Below are positions 27,505 to 37,012 of a DNA stretch of 64,000 bases, in pieces (within the stretch, counting starts at the first letter, position 1; each line of letters starts with the position of its first letter). The DNA is from Cellvibrio sp. Lineage in GTDB: Bacteria > Pseudomonadota > Gammaproteobacteria > Pseudomonadales > Cellvibrionaceae. The stretch spans positions 610,501-674,500 of the forward strand of contig JADJRD010000003.1 of assembly GCA_016712405.1 (NCBI GenBank), in the 5' to 3' direction. A program made the translations under genes and the position numbers. The notes below the pieces were generated by a model, which saw nothing but the letters and a program-made list of their open reading frames with translations, ran no database searches and was not told the origin of the DNA.

Positions 27505-27723
27505 ATGTCCACAGAACGCGCGTTAACGGCCTTTGCCGGTATTATGGTACTAATCAGTGTTGCCTTAACTTATTGGGTGCACCCAGGATTTGTTTGGTTC
27601 ACTGTGTTTATCGGGGCCAACCTCTTTCAACAATCGTTTACCGGTTTTTGTCCGGCGACGCTGGTGTTGCGCAAAGTGTTTAATTTGAAATCCGAAAAAG
27701 AACTAGTCTGTAGCTTGAAATAA
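27505..27723 (+). CDS. DUF2892 (YgaP-type membrane domain) small protein
   Basis: A 72-aa protein with two hydrophobic segments separated by a short turn; 'LTYWVHPGFVWFTVFIGANL' and the Cys-bearing 'FTGFCPATLVLRKV' are the hallmark of the YgaP membrane domain (DUF2892). In Escherichia coli a YgaV-type repressor is encoded with YgaP, so this gene links the operon to that sulfur-related pair. AGGAGT precedes the ATG, 27 bases after the RND gene. Confidence 0.88.
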   Translation: MSTERALTAFAGIMVLISVALTYWVHPGFVWFTVFIGANLFQQSFTGFCPATLVLRKVFNLKSEKELVCSLK

Positions 27724-27801
27724 GCATGTTCCTCCGGTGCCGGATTTTTGCTAGAATCCGCGCACCAAGCCATAGAAGAACCACCTACACAAACAAGAGA
27801 A

Positions 27802-28203
27802 ATGCCAATGCTTATTGAAGCTCCAATATCCCTCGGTGAACTCATCGACAAAATTACCATTCTGGAAATCAAAGCTGTACATATTGGCGATGCTGCCAAA
27901 TTAAAAAATGTCACGCACGAATTAAACATACTCAATGAAAAAGTGGATAAGTTACTGGATGCAACAGGCCAACAAAAATTGTCACCACTGAAGCAAAGTC
28001 TTAAAGATATTAATCAAGAATTGTGGATTATCGAAGACGATATTCGCGATTGTGAATATGTAAAAGATTTCAGCGATAAATTTATCCAGCTTGCGCGTGC
28101 CGTGTATGTCACCAACGATAAGCGTGCAAAGGTAAAAAAAGATATCAATTTGGCCTTTGGCTCAGAGTTGATTGAAGAGAAATCTTATAAGGATTATCAG
28201 TAA
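27802..28203 (+). CDS. DUF6165-type protein of unknown function
   Basis: A 133-aa helical protein starting 'MPMLIEAPISLGELIDKI', with 'TILEIKAVHIGD' and a conserved central segment 'ELWIIEDDIRDCE'. This fits the family I know as DUF6165, often found near glycosyltransferase or TPR genes; no function is established to my knowledge. No signal peptide. ATG at 27802 or 27808; AAGAGA lies just upstream. Confidence 0.65.
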   Translation: MPMLIEAPISLGELIDKITILEIKAVHIGDAAKLKNVTHELNILNEKVDKLLDATGQQKLSPLKQSLKDINQELWIIEDDIRDCEYVKDFSDKFIQLARAVYVTNDKRAKVKKDINLAFGSELIEEKSYKDYQ

Positions 28204-28226
28204 TTCATGATTCTTTGCAGTAAAAA

Positions 28227-28305
28227 TGACCTCACCTAACCTCCCCCTTACCAGGGGGGAGGGACTAGCTCCTCCCCTGGTAAGGGGGAGGCCGGGAGGG
28301 GGTCA
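28227..28305. repeat. Family A palindromic repeat, copy 1
   Basis: Starts TGACCTCACC and ends GGGGGTCA. Two G/C-rich palindromes, CTCCCCCTTACCAGGGG and CTCCCCTGGTAAGGGGGAG, are inverse copies of each other and could form one stem of about 20 bp. Lies between DUF6165 and aat and may also act as a terminator. Confidence 0.75.
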
Positions 28306-28316
28306 TACCCCACATC

Positions 28317-29021
28317 ATGCTAACCCAACTCTCCCCCCATAAACTCCAACCTTTCCCTGATCCCTCGCAGGCATTGGATGAACCCAATGGCCTATTGGCT
28401 GTGGGCGGTGATTTGCGGCCAGAGCGGATTTTAATGGCTTATCAAAAGGGTATTTTTCCTTGGTTTAATCCTGAAGATCCGATTCTTTGGTGGAGCCCCA
28501 GTCCGCGTACCGTTTTTTTTCCTGATCAGGTTCGTGTGTCGCGCAGTTTGCAAAAAGTCATTCGTCAAAAAATTTACCGAGTGACATTTGATGCGAATTT
28601 TTTAGCGGTCATTACTGCTTGTTCACAACCGCGAGTTTATGCCGATGGAACTTGGATCAATGAGGATATTATTGCGGCCTACACTGAATTACATAAACGA
28701 GGTTATGCACATTCAGTTGAAGTTTGGCGAGGTGATGAATTAGTTGGTGGACTTTATGGCATGGCGTTAGGAAAAATATTTTTTGGGGAATCCATGTTCA
28801 GTCGTGCCGACAATGCCTCCAAAGTTGGCTTTATTACATTGGTAGAGCGGTTGAAGAACAATGGATTTGTGATGATTGATGCGCAGGTTGCGAATCCACA
28901 TTTATTCAGCTTAGGGGCAGTTGAAATTCCACGTGCTGAGTTTCAGCAAAAGCTGATAGACTTTGTAGACCTTATCCCTCGAGCCTGGGGCAAAAAAGAT
29001 GACCGATCTTTCAACCCTTAA
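28317..29021 (+). CDS. aat: Leucyl/phenylalanyl-tRNA-protein transferase
   Basis: A 234-aa cytoplasmic enzyme that adds Leu or Phe to proteins with N-terminal Lys/Arg, marking them for ClpAP (N-degron pathway). Diagnostic stretches: '[20 protein letters not shown]', '[19 protein letters not shown]' and '[13 protein letters not shown]'. It overlaps the following bpt by 23 bases, so the two transferases are co-translated. Length is normal for the family. Confidence 0.95.
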   Translation: MLTQLSPHKLQPFPDPSQALDEPNGLLAVGGDLRPERILMAYQKGIFPWFNPEDPILWWSPSPRTVFFPDQVRVSRSLQKVIRQKIYRVTFDANFLAVITACSQPRVYADGTWINEDIIAAYTELHKRGYAHSVEVWRGDELVGGLYGMALGKIFFGESMFSRADNASKVGFITLVERLKNNGFVMIDAQVANPHLFSLGAVEIPRAEFQQKLIDFVDLIPRAWGKKDDRSFNP

Positions 29022-29706
29022 ACTCTTCGCGACTCATCCACATCCTTGCAGTTATCTTGAAGGTTTGGAGGCCACAACAGTATTTGTTGATCCGCAAGCC
29101 GAAATCGATCCCGAGCTTTACACCGGGTTGTCCCAACGAGGTTTTCGTCGAAGTGGTGCCCATTTATATCGTCCGCAATGCCAAGGCTGTTCGGCCTGTA
29201 TTTCTTGTCGAATTCCCGTGAAATCGTTTGTGCCTAATCGCAGTCAGCGTCGCTGTTGGCAACAAAATCAGGATTTGACTTTGCATTTGGCCGAGTCAAT
29301 CGATACCGATGAACATTATCAACTCTATTGTCGTTATATCGACACTCGTCATCAGGATGGTGACATGTACCCTCCCTCAATTGATCAATATCGAAATTTT
29401 TTAACCAGCGAATGGGGTGTGACGCGCTATTTAGAATTTCGTTTGCAAAATGAATTAATTGCACTTTCAGTTTGCGATCAATTACAAGATGGATTGTCCG
29501 CTGTTTATACCTTCTATTCCCCCGATCATGAATGGCGCAGTTTAGGGAAATTTTCAGTTCTGTCCCAAATCGAAAAAACCCATCAACTGGGTTTGAATTA
29601 TCTGTACCTCGGTTATTGGATAAAAAACTGCAACAAAATGAATTATAAAATCCAATACCGCCCGCTTGAGCTGTATTTAAATCATCGTTGGATGATGTTG
29701 CGTTGA
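28999..29706 (+). CDS. bpt: Aspartate/glutamate leucyltransferase
   Basis: A 235-aa cytoplasmic aminoacyl-transferase that puts Leu on proteins with N-terminal Asp or Glu. It has the N-terminal Cys cluster '[13 protein letters not shown]' and C-terminal '[15 protein letters not shown]', ending in the typical 'YRPLELY...' block. With aat it covers both branches of the bacterial N-degron pathway. In Pseudomonas infA usually follows; here it does not. Confidence 0.95.
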   Translation: MTDLSTLKLFATHPHPCSYLEGLEATTVFVDPQAEIDPELYTGLSQRGFRRSGAHLYRPQCQGCSACISCRIPVKSFVPNRSQRRCWQQNQDLTLHLAESIDTDEHYQLYCRYIDTRHQDGDMYPPSIDQYRNFLTSEWGVTRYLEFRLQNELIALSVCDQLQDGLSAVYTFYSPDHEWRSLGKFSVLSQIEKTHQLGLNYLYLGYWIKNCNKMNYKIQYRPLELYLNHRWMMLR

Positions 29707-29865
29707 TTTTTCTTGCTTTGCTATTTGCTTGTAATTTGGTCGTAGAAAATAAGCGCTGACTCACCTAATCTTCACGCAATCTTCACACAATAATCCGCAT
29801 CTACATCAACCCTACAAAATCCTTTGCCACAATGATCCTGAGATTAATTCCTTCAGGAGCTTGTG

Positions 29866-31209
29866 ATGAAAAGACCTTTATTATTTAAAACCTTGACTAT
29901 TGGATTGTTAATGCTGTTATTGCTGATACCGATTGCCATGATCAGTGAATCGATTGATGAGCGAAAGTATTACAGTCAGAGTGTGGTGGAGGATATTGCC
30001 CGTAGTGACAGTTATAGTCAGGTTATAACAGGGCCTGTGTTGGTTGTGCCTTACTCAAAAGTTGTCAGAACTGTAAGTTACAACAAAAAAAATAAAAAGG
30101 TAATTGAAGAGTCTACCGTTAATGGCAAGTTAAAATTTTTGCCAGAGTTGTTTATCCTTAATGGCGATCTAAAAACAGAATTGAGGAATCGTGGTATTTA
30201 TTCTGCGCGGTTGTATCATTCGAATAATACAATTTCAGGTGAATTTTCTATACCAAAAGACTTTGGTGTTGTTGACGATTTGCAGGACTATAATTTTTCT
30301 TTGCCTTATTTAGCGATGGGGATTAAAGATATTCGAGGGATAGATAATGCACTTATTATGAATGTGAATGATAAGTCGCTTCCAATGGAGCCAGGAAGTA
30401 AGCTAAATGTTTTGGAAAGTGGTGTTCATGTTGGTTTGGTTGGGCTGGATTTTAATGATGTTACTCATTTGTCATTTTCTCTCAATTTGAATTTGAGAGG
30501 GACTGAGGCATTTTCTATTGTACCTATTGGTAAAGAGACGCGCGTAAACCTCACTTCTGATTGGCCACATCCGAAATTTATAGGGAATTTCTTACCTGCT
30601 GATTCAACGATTAATGAGAAGGGATTTAGCGCTAATTGGCAGACATCATTCTTTGCTACGAATATGCAAGAAATTTTTATGCAGTGTGCCAATAAAAATG
30701 AATGTTTGGAATTTAGTGAAAAACAATTTGGCGTTAATTTTATTGATCCCGTTGATCAGTATGTAAAGAGTGACAGAGCAATAAAATATGCAATTCTTTT
30801 TATTGGCTTAACTTTCGCTTGTTTTTTCCTGTTCGAAATTATGAAGCGTTTACAAGTCCACGCAGTACAATACACATTGGTTGGTCTCGCACTTGCGTTC
30901 TTCTACCTGCTTCTATTATCTCTTTCTGAGCATATTGGTTTTAATCAGGCCTATATAATTTCAGCATCGGCTTGTGTGACATTAATTGGTGTCTATGTGT
31001 GCTTTGTATTACGGAGTGTTTTGCGTGGATTGGGTTTTACTTTGGGATTAAGTTTGTTGTATGGATTGCTTTTCGGTTTGTTGAGTGCAGAAGATTATGC
31101 GCTGCTGATGGGATCGGTTTTGTTATTCAGTATTTTGGCTGCTGTGATGATATTGACGCGAAATGTGGATTGGTATGCGATTGGGGTTAAGTCTACTAGT
31201 GGCGAATGA
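29866..31209 (+). CDS. creD: CreD-like inner-membrane protein
   Basis: A 447-aa protein with one N-terminal membrane segment, a long periplasmic domain and about five or six C-terminal membrane segments, as in CreD (about 450 aa). Family marks: 'IPIAMISESIDERKYY' with the preceding Leu-rich segment, 'ITGPVLVVPY', and 'VHAVQYTLVGLALAFFYLLL' near the C-terminus. CreD is a membrane protein of the CreBC envelope-stress regulon. No creB/creC genes are adjacent. AGGAG is placed for ATG 29866 rather than the GTG at 29863. Confidence 0.88.
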   Translation: MKRPLLFKTLTIGLLMLLLLIPIAMISESIDERKYYSQSVVEDIARSDSYSQVITGPVLVVPYSKVVRTVSYNKKNKKVIEESTVNGKLKFLPELFILNGDLKTELRNRGIYSARLYHSNNTISGEFSIPKDFGVVDDLQDYNFSLPYLAMGIKDIRGIDNALIMNVNDKSLPMEPGSKLNVLESGVHVGLVGLDFNDVTHLSFSLNLNLRGTEAFSIVPIGKETRVNLTSDWPHPKFIGNFLPADSTINEKGFSANWQTSFFATNMQEIFMQCANKNECLEFSEKQFGVNFIDPVDQYVKSDRAIKYAILFIGLTFACFFLFEIMKRLQVHAVQYTLVGLALAFFYLLLLSLSEHIGFNQAYIISASACVTLIGVYVCFVLRSVLRGLGFTLGLSLLYGLLFGLLSAEDYALLMGSVLLFSILAAVMILTRNVDWYAIGVKSTSGE

Positions 31210-31316
31210 CCCCCTCCCAACCTCCCCCTTGCCAGAGGGAGGAGTTTTACTCCCATCTTAATGCAGAGTGATTATCTGTTCCCTCCCCTGGAAAGGGGAG
31301 GGCTAGGGTGGGGTCA
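31207..31316. repeat. Family A palindromic repeat, copy 2
   Basis: Begins TGACCCCCTCCC inside the end of creD and ends GGGTGGGGTCA. Two G/C-rich inverted units flank a 33-base spacer. It supplies the last codon and stop of creD. Confidence 0.75.
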
Positions 31317-31350
31317 ATTTCTGGTAAAAATTTCAATTGAGACCAAAAAA

Positions 31351-31551
31351 ATGCAAGTCATACTATCCGCCATGATTCTTTTCTTACCCGCATTATTCGC
31401 TATGCTGGTTTTACTTTGGCTAAGAAAACAAAACTGGATAATAAAATTGAGCAGTGTTTTATTGGCAACCTTAATTGTTATTAATACTTATCAAATCTAT
31501 TTTCCAGATCAGGATTTACGGGTGCGTTATGCCAATGTGTTGTTGAGTTGA
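31351..31551 (+). CDS. Small two-segment membrane protein
   Basis: A 66-aa protein starting at ATG 31351, with membrane segments at about 3-22 and 27-46 ('MILFLPALFAMLVLLWL' and 'LSSVLLATLIVINTY'). An open frame continues upstream to 31261, but those residues come from the family A repeat, so I exclude them. The ribosome-binding site is weak. Function unknown. Confidence 0.5.
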   Translation: MQVILSAMILFLPALFAMLVLLWLRKQNWIIKLSSVLLATLIVINTYQIYFPDQDLRVRYANVLLS

Positions 31552-31553
31552 AT

Positions 31554-33383
31554 TTAAAACTCTCCTAAAAATCCACCGGATTGATGCGCCCACAATTGTG
31601 CGTAAATTCCACCCAAGGCAATTAATTCGCTGTGGGTACCTTGTTCGATAATCTGGCCTTTATCCAATACAATTAATCTATCCATAGCCGCAATAGTTGA
31701 AAGGCGATGGGCTATAGCAATGACAGTTTTTCCCTGCATTAATTGGCTTAGGTGAGATTGAATTGCTGCTTCAACTTCTGAATCCAACGCCGATGTGGCT
31801 TCATCCAGAATTAAAATCGGAGCGTTTTTGATTAGTACTCGCGCAATTGCAATTCGTTGGCGCTGGCCACCCGATAATTTCACGCCGCGTTCTCCGACAT
31901 GTGCGTCATAACCTTTTCGACCTTGGTTGTCACATAGCCCACAAATAAATTCGTGGGCTTCGGCGAGCTTCGCAGCGGCGATCATTTCTTCTTCGGTGGC
32001 GCCAGGGCGCCCATACAACAAGTTATCGCGAATGGATCTGTGTAATAATGAGGTATCTTGAGTGACCATACCAATTTGTTCACGCAAACTTTCTTGTTGT
32101 ACTTCTGCAATATTTTTTCCATCAATAATAATTGATCCATTTTCAACATCATAAAAGCGTAACAATAAATTTACCAAAGTGGATTTGCCTGCTCCTGAGC
32201 GGCCAACTAAACCAATTTTTTCGCCGGCTTTAATTTGCAAATTAAAATCATTAAAAAGCCCGAATTCTCTTCCATAATTAAATTGCATGGCTTGGAATGC
32301 AATAGCACTTTGTGTCACTTGAAGTGGTAATGCATTGGCTTGATCCTGAACTTTACGTGGAATGGTTAGTGTATTTAATCCATCGCGTACGGTTCCCATA
32401 TTTTCAAACAGTGCGGATACTTCCCACATAATCCAGTGTGACATGCCGTTTAATCGAATCACCAACCCAACAGCTGCGGCTATTGCACCAGTAGTGATGA
32501 GTAGATCCGTCCATAGCCAAATGGCGATTGCGGTCATAGAAAAAATTAACAGCGCATTAATAAACCACACACTGGAACCTAATTGAGTAGCTAAGCGCAT
32601 TTGTGGATGTACAGTTGTTAAGAAGTTTTCCATTCCTTGTCGTGCATAATCTGCTTCGCGATTAGAATGGGAGAATAATTTTACTGTGGAAATATTGGTG
32701 TATGTATCAACTAAACGCCCGGTCATATCAGAACGGGCATCGGCTTGGCGTGTGGATATTTTAATGAGTTTGGGTAAAAAATAATAAAGCAAACCGCAAT
32801 AGCTGATAAACCAAGTTATTAATGGTAAAGATAATCGCCAATCCAGAGCAAATGCAATTACTACAATGCCAGTGAAGTAGACCAGTACATAAAGCAACAC
32901 ATCCAGTAATTTCATAATGGTTTCGCGAACCGCCAATGCGGTTTGCATCACTTTGGTAGCAATCCGGCCGGCGAATTCGTCTTGATAGAACTGATAACTT
33001 TGTTCCAGTAAATAACGATGCGCTTGCCAGCGAATACGCATGGGGAAATTTCCCAATAGGGTTTGGTGTAAAAATAAACTGTGTAATAGAACACAGGTGG
33101 GTAGTCCCACCAATAACACAATTGACATTGTCCAAAGTTGCTGGTGATCGCCATTTAAAAACGCTTGGGGTGTGGTGTTGTTCAATAAATCAACTAGCTG
33201 CCCCAGAAATTGAAACAGTGATACTTCCATAATCGCAATTAATGCATTAAAAAAGGCCATGGCAAATAAAAAAAATCCTGCGCCCTTGGCATAATGTCGG
33301 CAAAAAGCATAAAGTGATTTTGGTGGTGTCGCCGGTTTTTCGAGTGGGAAAGGATTTATCAAACTTTCAAAAAAATGGAACAT
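31554..33383 (-). CDS. MsbA-like ABC exporter (fused permease and ATPase)
   Basis: A 609-aa half-transporter. Six membrane helices occupy about residues 30-330; the ATPase domain has Walker A 'GLVGRSGAGKSTL', signature 'LSGGQRQRIAIARV', Walker B 'ILILDEATSALDSE' and the H-loop 'IAHRLSTI'. It acts as a homo- or heterodimer in the inner membrane and exports a lipid, peptide or drug; the substrate is not evident. It is a stand-alone gene, convergent with the upstream small membrane protein. Confidence 0.92.
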   Translation of the reverse strand: MFHFFESLINPFPLEKPATPPKSLYAFCRHYAKGAGFFLFAMAFFNALIAIMEVSLFQFLGQLVDLLNNTTPQAFLNGDHQQLWTMSIVLLVGLPTCVLLHSLFLHQTLLGNFPMRIRWQAHRYLLEQSYQFYQDEFAGRIATKVMQTALAVRETIMKLLDVLLYVLVYFTGIVVIAFALDWRLSLPLITWFISYCGLLYYFLPKLIKISTRQADARSDMTGRLVDTYTNISTVKLFSHSNREADYARQGMENFLTTVHPQMRLATQLGSSVWFINALLIFSMTAIAIWLWTDLLITTGAIAAAVGLVIRLNGMSHWIMWEVSALFENMGTVRDGLNTLTIPRKVQDQANALPLQVTQSAIAFQAMQFNYGREFGLFNDFNLQIKAGEKIGLVGRSGAGKSTLVNLLLRFYDVENGSIIIDGKNIAEVQQESLREQIGMVTQDTSLLHRSIRDNLLYGRPGATEEEMIAAAKLAEAHEFICGLCDNQGRKGYDAHVGERGVKLSGGQRQRIAIARVLIKNAPILILDEATSALDSEVEAAIQSHLSQLMQGKTVIAIAHRLSTIAAMDRLIVLDKGQIIEQGTHSELIALGGIYAQLWAHQSGGFLGEF

Positions 33384-33503
33384 AATGGGGTAAGCCTGAA
33401 CGTTAAGAGAGGTCTAGTGGCTGGACAGTGTAGTGGATTGGGATTCGGGGCAATATAACATTTACTTATCGAGACTCTTATTCATTAATCGTTAAAAATA
33501 AAT

Positions 33504-33908
33504 ATGAGAATTATTATGAAAAATATCTTATCAAGTTTAGGTGCTGGCGCTTTAGGCGCATTTGCCATGTGTTTGGTAATGTGGTTATCAACGAAATACG
33601 GTGTCACTCATGCTTTGGGGGTTGCCATTCAGGGGTCAACTTCGCCTGAGTGGATCTACCCGCGAATTGTGTGGGGCGGGTTATGGGGGTTGTTATTTTT
33701 GTTACCTCTTTTCGCTTCGAGTATTTTAGCGCGGAGTTTTGTTTTGGCATTGATCCCCACTCTGGTTCAGTTGTTTATTATTTTTCCTTATTATCAAGGA
33801 AAAGGTATAGCTGGATTGAATTTGGGTCTTTTAACGCCCTTTGTGGTCTTTTTCTTTTTTTGGGTGTGGTCGTTGGCGACTAGTTTGATATTGAAGTTGG
33901 CAAAGTAG
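33504..33908 (+). CDS. Small polytopic membrane protein
   Basis: A 134-aa protein with about four hydrophobic segments (roughly 10-30, 55-75, 80-97, 108-128) and a conserved-looking 'WIYPRIVWGGLWGLLFLLP' link. ATG at 33504 or 33516. I do not recognise the family. Divergent from the ABC exporter. Confidence 0.6.
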   Translation: MRIIMKNILSSLGAGALGAFAMCLVMWLSTKYGVTHALGVAIQGSTSPEWIYPRIVWGGLWGLLFLLPLFASSILARSFVLALIPTLVQLFIIFPYYQGKGIAGLNLGLLTPFVVFFFFWVWSLATSLILKLAK

Positions 33909-33929
33909 AAATAACAGGTTTAATAGATT

Positions 33930-34436
33930 ATGCATCCTGGTCTTTTTTTAGTATTGATCTTATTGAGCATTGGGGTAGAAGCGCAGTTTTTGCCGGATAA
34001 TAAATCACTTAATGCTCAGTCGTTAGAGCGCTGGATGAAATCAGCAGTAGAAATGGGATCGGTGATTGAACGCATTGATTCCATGCACACAAGTGATGAA
34101 GATTTAAAACAGTTTGATGATTTGACAGCAACAGAGCAGGATCAAAAAATTCAGGCGTTTTTAATACAAACACAACAGCTGAATCTTGCCCATCAAACAG
34201 CGACAAAGTATGGCTGGAAATCGCCAGGTGAATTTAGACGATTTAGTACAAAATTGGGTAATGCGATTGCTGCCTATTTTTCAAAAAATGATCAGCAGGG
34301 TTTAACGCTAGATCAAATCAAACAGCTACAAGAAAAAATGGATCCGGCAATTTTGGCGGTGCCTGAATCGGATATTGAATTTGTGCGACTGCATGAAAAA
34401 GAGTTGCAGAAATATATTCAGGGATATGGAAAGTAA
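33930..34436 (+). CDS. Exported small helical protein
   Basis: A 168-aa protein with an N-terminal signal peptide ('FLVLILLSIGVEAQ'). The mature part is highly charged and helical, with a 'WKSPGEFRRFSTKLGNAI' motif. It follows the previous membrane protein by 21 bases. No recognised domain. Confidence 0.6.
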   Translation: MHPGLFLVLILLSIGVEAQFLPDNKSLNAQSLERWMKSAVEMGSVIERIDSMHTSDEDLKQFDDLTATEQDQKIQAFLIQTQQLNLAHQTATKYGWKSPGEFRRFSTKLGNAIAAYFSKNDQQGLTLDQIKQLQEKMDPAILAVPESDIEFVRLHEKELQKYIQGYGK

Positions 34437-34440
34437 TATC

Positions 34441-34490
34441 ATTCCCTCCTAACCTCCCCCTTGCAAAGGGGAGGTGGAGGGTGGGGTAAT
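34441..34490. repeat. Family A palindromic repeat, short copy
   Basis: One unit only: CCTAACCTCCCCCTTGC with the inverse GCAAAGGGGAGG and the GGAGGGTGGGG end seen in the longer copies. Sits between two convergent genes. Confidence 0.65.
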
Positions 34491-35510
34491 TTATCTCGAG
34501 CTGCTCAGTGTTAAATACACCAAAGTTTGGTTCATTAATTGATAAGCGACTTCACCAAAGGTCATTGGGCCGGTAATGCTGCCGGTCTTCTTGCCTTCAA
34601 GTTCTGCATATAAATAATTCAAAATACAGTTACACGAAAACGCAATTTTATCGACATCAGATTTAGGTAGGTTTTGGTTAAAACTTTCGATGTAATTATC
34701 GACGGGTTTTGCAAATCGATAGGTGATATCAGCAAATACGGGAGCATAGAGATTGACTGAGTTGTCGTTCACTTGTTGAATGCTCACGTTGATCATGACA
34801 CCGCAATAATTGGCGACTAATGGCCAACGAGTGTCAATATTATTGGTTTTAATAAAATCAGCCAAATTGCCTGACTTTCCATCAATATTACAAGCGTCTA
34901 CATGAAATCCGGTTTGTGGAAAAGTAAAACTAGGGCCGTCACCTTGAACAAACAAATTAACAGTGTTGATATTGGCTAACTGTTGCTCTGGCAACGGTAT
35001 GTGCATGGCAACCACTTGGTTATCAGCCAACATTCCATTGGCTGGGCCGAAGCCAACTTTGGGAGAAAGGTTTCCCATATCACTTAAATGAATGCCTGCA
35101 ATCCAGCCGATTATTGGTGAAAAATACATGTTGGGATAATCAGGGGCATTTTTCGCGTATGAAAGATGAATTTCAGATAGCGCAGGTAAAATGACTAATG
35201 TAAATCCATGTTCCGGTGTTTCTTGAGCAATACGAGAAATGGAATTGACATCATAAATGGAAATACGAGGCGCTTTACTGGGTGAAATCCCTTCAACTGT
35301 GTGTACAAATATTTTGTTTTTATCGGACACGCCACCATCAGGAGTCATAAAGTAAGGGATTGTTCCAGCAATCCAGTTGCCTGCGGGTAAATCTTTCAAC
35401 ATGGTTTCATCAGCGGCAATCATTAAATAATCGCCGCGCTTAATTTTTTCAATGAGTTGTTCCCTGCTCAGCAACTCTCTGGCAATAAAAACTTCGTTGT
35501 CCGCTCTCAT
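34491..35510 (-). CDS. Hypothetical protein, unrecognised
   Basis: A 339-aa protein with no signal peptide. 'MIAADETMLKDLPAGNWIAG' and 'PYFMTPDGGV' open the sequence; later there are Gly/Asn-rich strands ('VGFGPANGMLADNQVV') and 'FSCNCILNYLYAELEGKKTG'. The N-terminal pattern ('GNWIAGTIPYFM') is reminiscent of small-molecule sensing proteins such as FIST relatives, but I cannot assign it. It is probably co-transcribed with the upstream triple-repeat gene (48-bp gap, same strand). Confidence 0.6.
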   Translation of the reverse strand: MRADNEVFIARELLSREQLIEKIKRGDYLMIAADETMLKDLPAGNWIAGTIPYFMTPDGGVSDKNKIFVHTVEGISPSKAPRISIYDVNSISRIAQETPEHGFTLVILPALSEIHLSYAKNAPDYPNMYFSPIIGWIAGIHLSDMGNLSPKVGFGPANGMLADNQVVAMHIPLPEQQLANINTVNLFVQGDGPSFTFPQTGFHVDACNIDGKSGNLADFIKTNNIDTRWPLVANYCGVMINVSIQQVNDNSVNLYAPVFADITYRFAKPVDNYIESFNQNLPKSDVDKIAFSCNCILNYLYAELEGKKTGSITGPMTFGEVAYQLMNQTLVYLTLSSSR

Positions 35511-35558
35511 AAAGGTTTCCTTTATCGTAATCAGTGAAATGGAGTGAAGAAATCTGTA

Positions 35559-36800
35559 TTAACTGGCATAAGCCGTTTTTAATACCAGGCGCAACTCTTG
35601 TTGTAGATTTTTTTGGTTATGACTCATGAAATCGCGAATCCGACGAACCGCATTGAGCTCAATGACCGGATCGGGATTCATCAATACTTGTGAGCGCAAG
35701 TTAGCCAACAAAAGTTTATAGGCTACATGTGCGCTCGGCATAAATCCGTCTTCTCTAAGAATGCGACGCCAAATTCTATGTTGTTCATCAGGTAAGGAGT
35801 ATTGAGTATCTTCAGGCGCATTCATTAATTTGTTAATTTGAATTAATTCCGGTTTCAATTGACGAGCATTTTTTCGAAAGAAATCACGTAAGGAATTCAA
35901 CGTATTCAGGCGACTGTTGTTATCTTTACTATTTTGAAAAGCATGACGCAATCGTGTTAAGAATAAATTAAATGAAACATTGGCGGAGTGTAAGTTTATT
36001 TTGCCAGTAATCATTTTTAGCCAAATACTATTCTTCAAGCTAGGTAACATAAGCTTAGTTGTAGTAGCTTGCCTTTCCTCAGTAATTTGTTTGCGATTGG
36101 TAATGCCGCAGACCTGACAGTATTCAGCATCGAGAATTTTCGCCTGTGCAATAAAGAATTTTCGAAGGGCGAGGATGGCATCTTTCAGGCGAACGGCATT
36201 TTTTTCATCATTAACAGAAAGTTTCAGTTTTGAAAGTAATAATTTAAGTGGGACAACTTGGGTTTTCAGCAGAATCTTATCAGTCAGTATTTTTTCCCAA
36301 ATAGTATCTGTCTCTGTGGGTAAGCAACAGGCAACTTGAGCGTTCTCGGGCAACTTGGCGATATCGGCTTGAATCTTGTCCACTAAACTAGGTTCAATCT
36401 TAAATAAAGAGGCAATGGCAATGGCATCAAGTCCCCTCAGTTTGGCTAGGGCAACTTGCTGGCGTAATAAATGAGTGTAAGTAGAGTGTACGTCACCTAA
36501 AAACTGAGGTTGAAGTAACGTACTTTGTGTGAGGCTTAATTCATTATCTGCTTTATGGGTATGCACTGAGCTGATGTAACAGGTGTATTGCCCTAAATTG
36601 GTGTGTGACCATCGACGCTTGGGTAGATTGGCCTCTGACTCATGCCCTTTACTTAAAAATGAAAACATGGATTTTTCATTTTCGGTTGTAACTTCAATTT
36701 CGATTATTTTTTGTGCTTCATCAATGATGATGTCATGAGCAGTCCATGGCGCATTAATTCCTAATAGTGCTTCGAAATAACTCTTTGGTTGCTTAACCAT
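35559..36800 (-). CDS. Protein with ISL3-transposase-like N-terminus and three tandem repeats
   Basis: A 413-aa protein. Residues 5-90 ('YFEALLGINAPW', then 'RRWSHTNLGQYTCYIS') follow the layout of the ISL3-family transposase N-terminal domain, but the zinc-binding Cys pairs are missing. A helix-turn-helix-like piece follows ('LRGLDAIAIASLFKIEPSLV'). Then three units of about 75 residues repeat the pattern LP-x5-IW-x-K/R-I/M, V-x-LLL-x-LR, LR-F, A-x-LxxE (at about 158, 250 and 335). No DDE catalytic core is visible, so it is not a working transposase; a domesticated DNA-binding protein is possible (inference). Good ribosome-binding site (AGGAGC) before ATG 36800. Confidence 0.6.
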   Translation of the reverse strand: MVKQPKSYFEALLGINAPWTAHDIIIDEAQKIIEIEVTTENEKSMFSFLSKGHESEANLPKRRWSHTNLGQYTCYISSVHTHKADNELSLTQSTLLQPQFLGDVHSTYTHLLRQQVALAKLRGLDAIAIASLFKIEPSLVDKIQADIAKLPENAQVACCLPTETDTIWEKILTDKILLKTQVVPLKLLLSKLKLSVNDEKNAVRLKDAILALRKFFIAQAKILDAEYCQVCGITNRKQITEERQATTTKLMLPSLKNSIWLKMITGKINLHSANVSFNLFLTRLRHAFQNSKDNNSRLNTLNSLRDFFRKNARQLKPELIQINKLMNAPEDTQYSLPDEQHRIWRRILREDGFMPSAHVAYKLLLANLRSQVLMNPDPVIELNAVRRIRDFMSHNQKNLQQELRLVLKTAYAS

Positions 36801-37012
36801 TTACTGCTCCTGGAGCGGAATTGATACTCCTATGATTCTAGCACAGCTGAAAAACCATACAAACATGGCATGAAAATCTTCTTGTTAAATATTTTATGAG
36901 ACTCTGTTCTCGATTTTGGTTTTTGAGGTTGTGCAGTTTAGGGTGAGTATGGAAACTTAAAACTGAAATACAAAAAATTCATAATAAGATCGAAATTAAT
37001 TGTTTAATTTGA

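Noticed and set aside
31261..31350. N-terminal extension of the small membrane protein
   Set aside because: These residues come from the family A repeat; the membrane protein itself begins at ATG 31351.
36801..37012. Possible gene or regulatory RNA between the triple-repeat gene and the aldehyde dehydrogenase
   Set aside because: The 212 bases are AT-rich with no frame, hairpin or palindrome clear enough to report.
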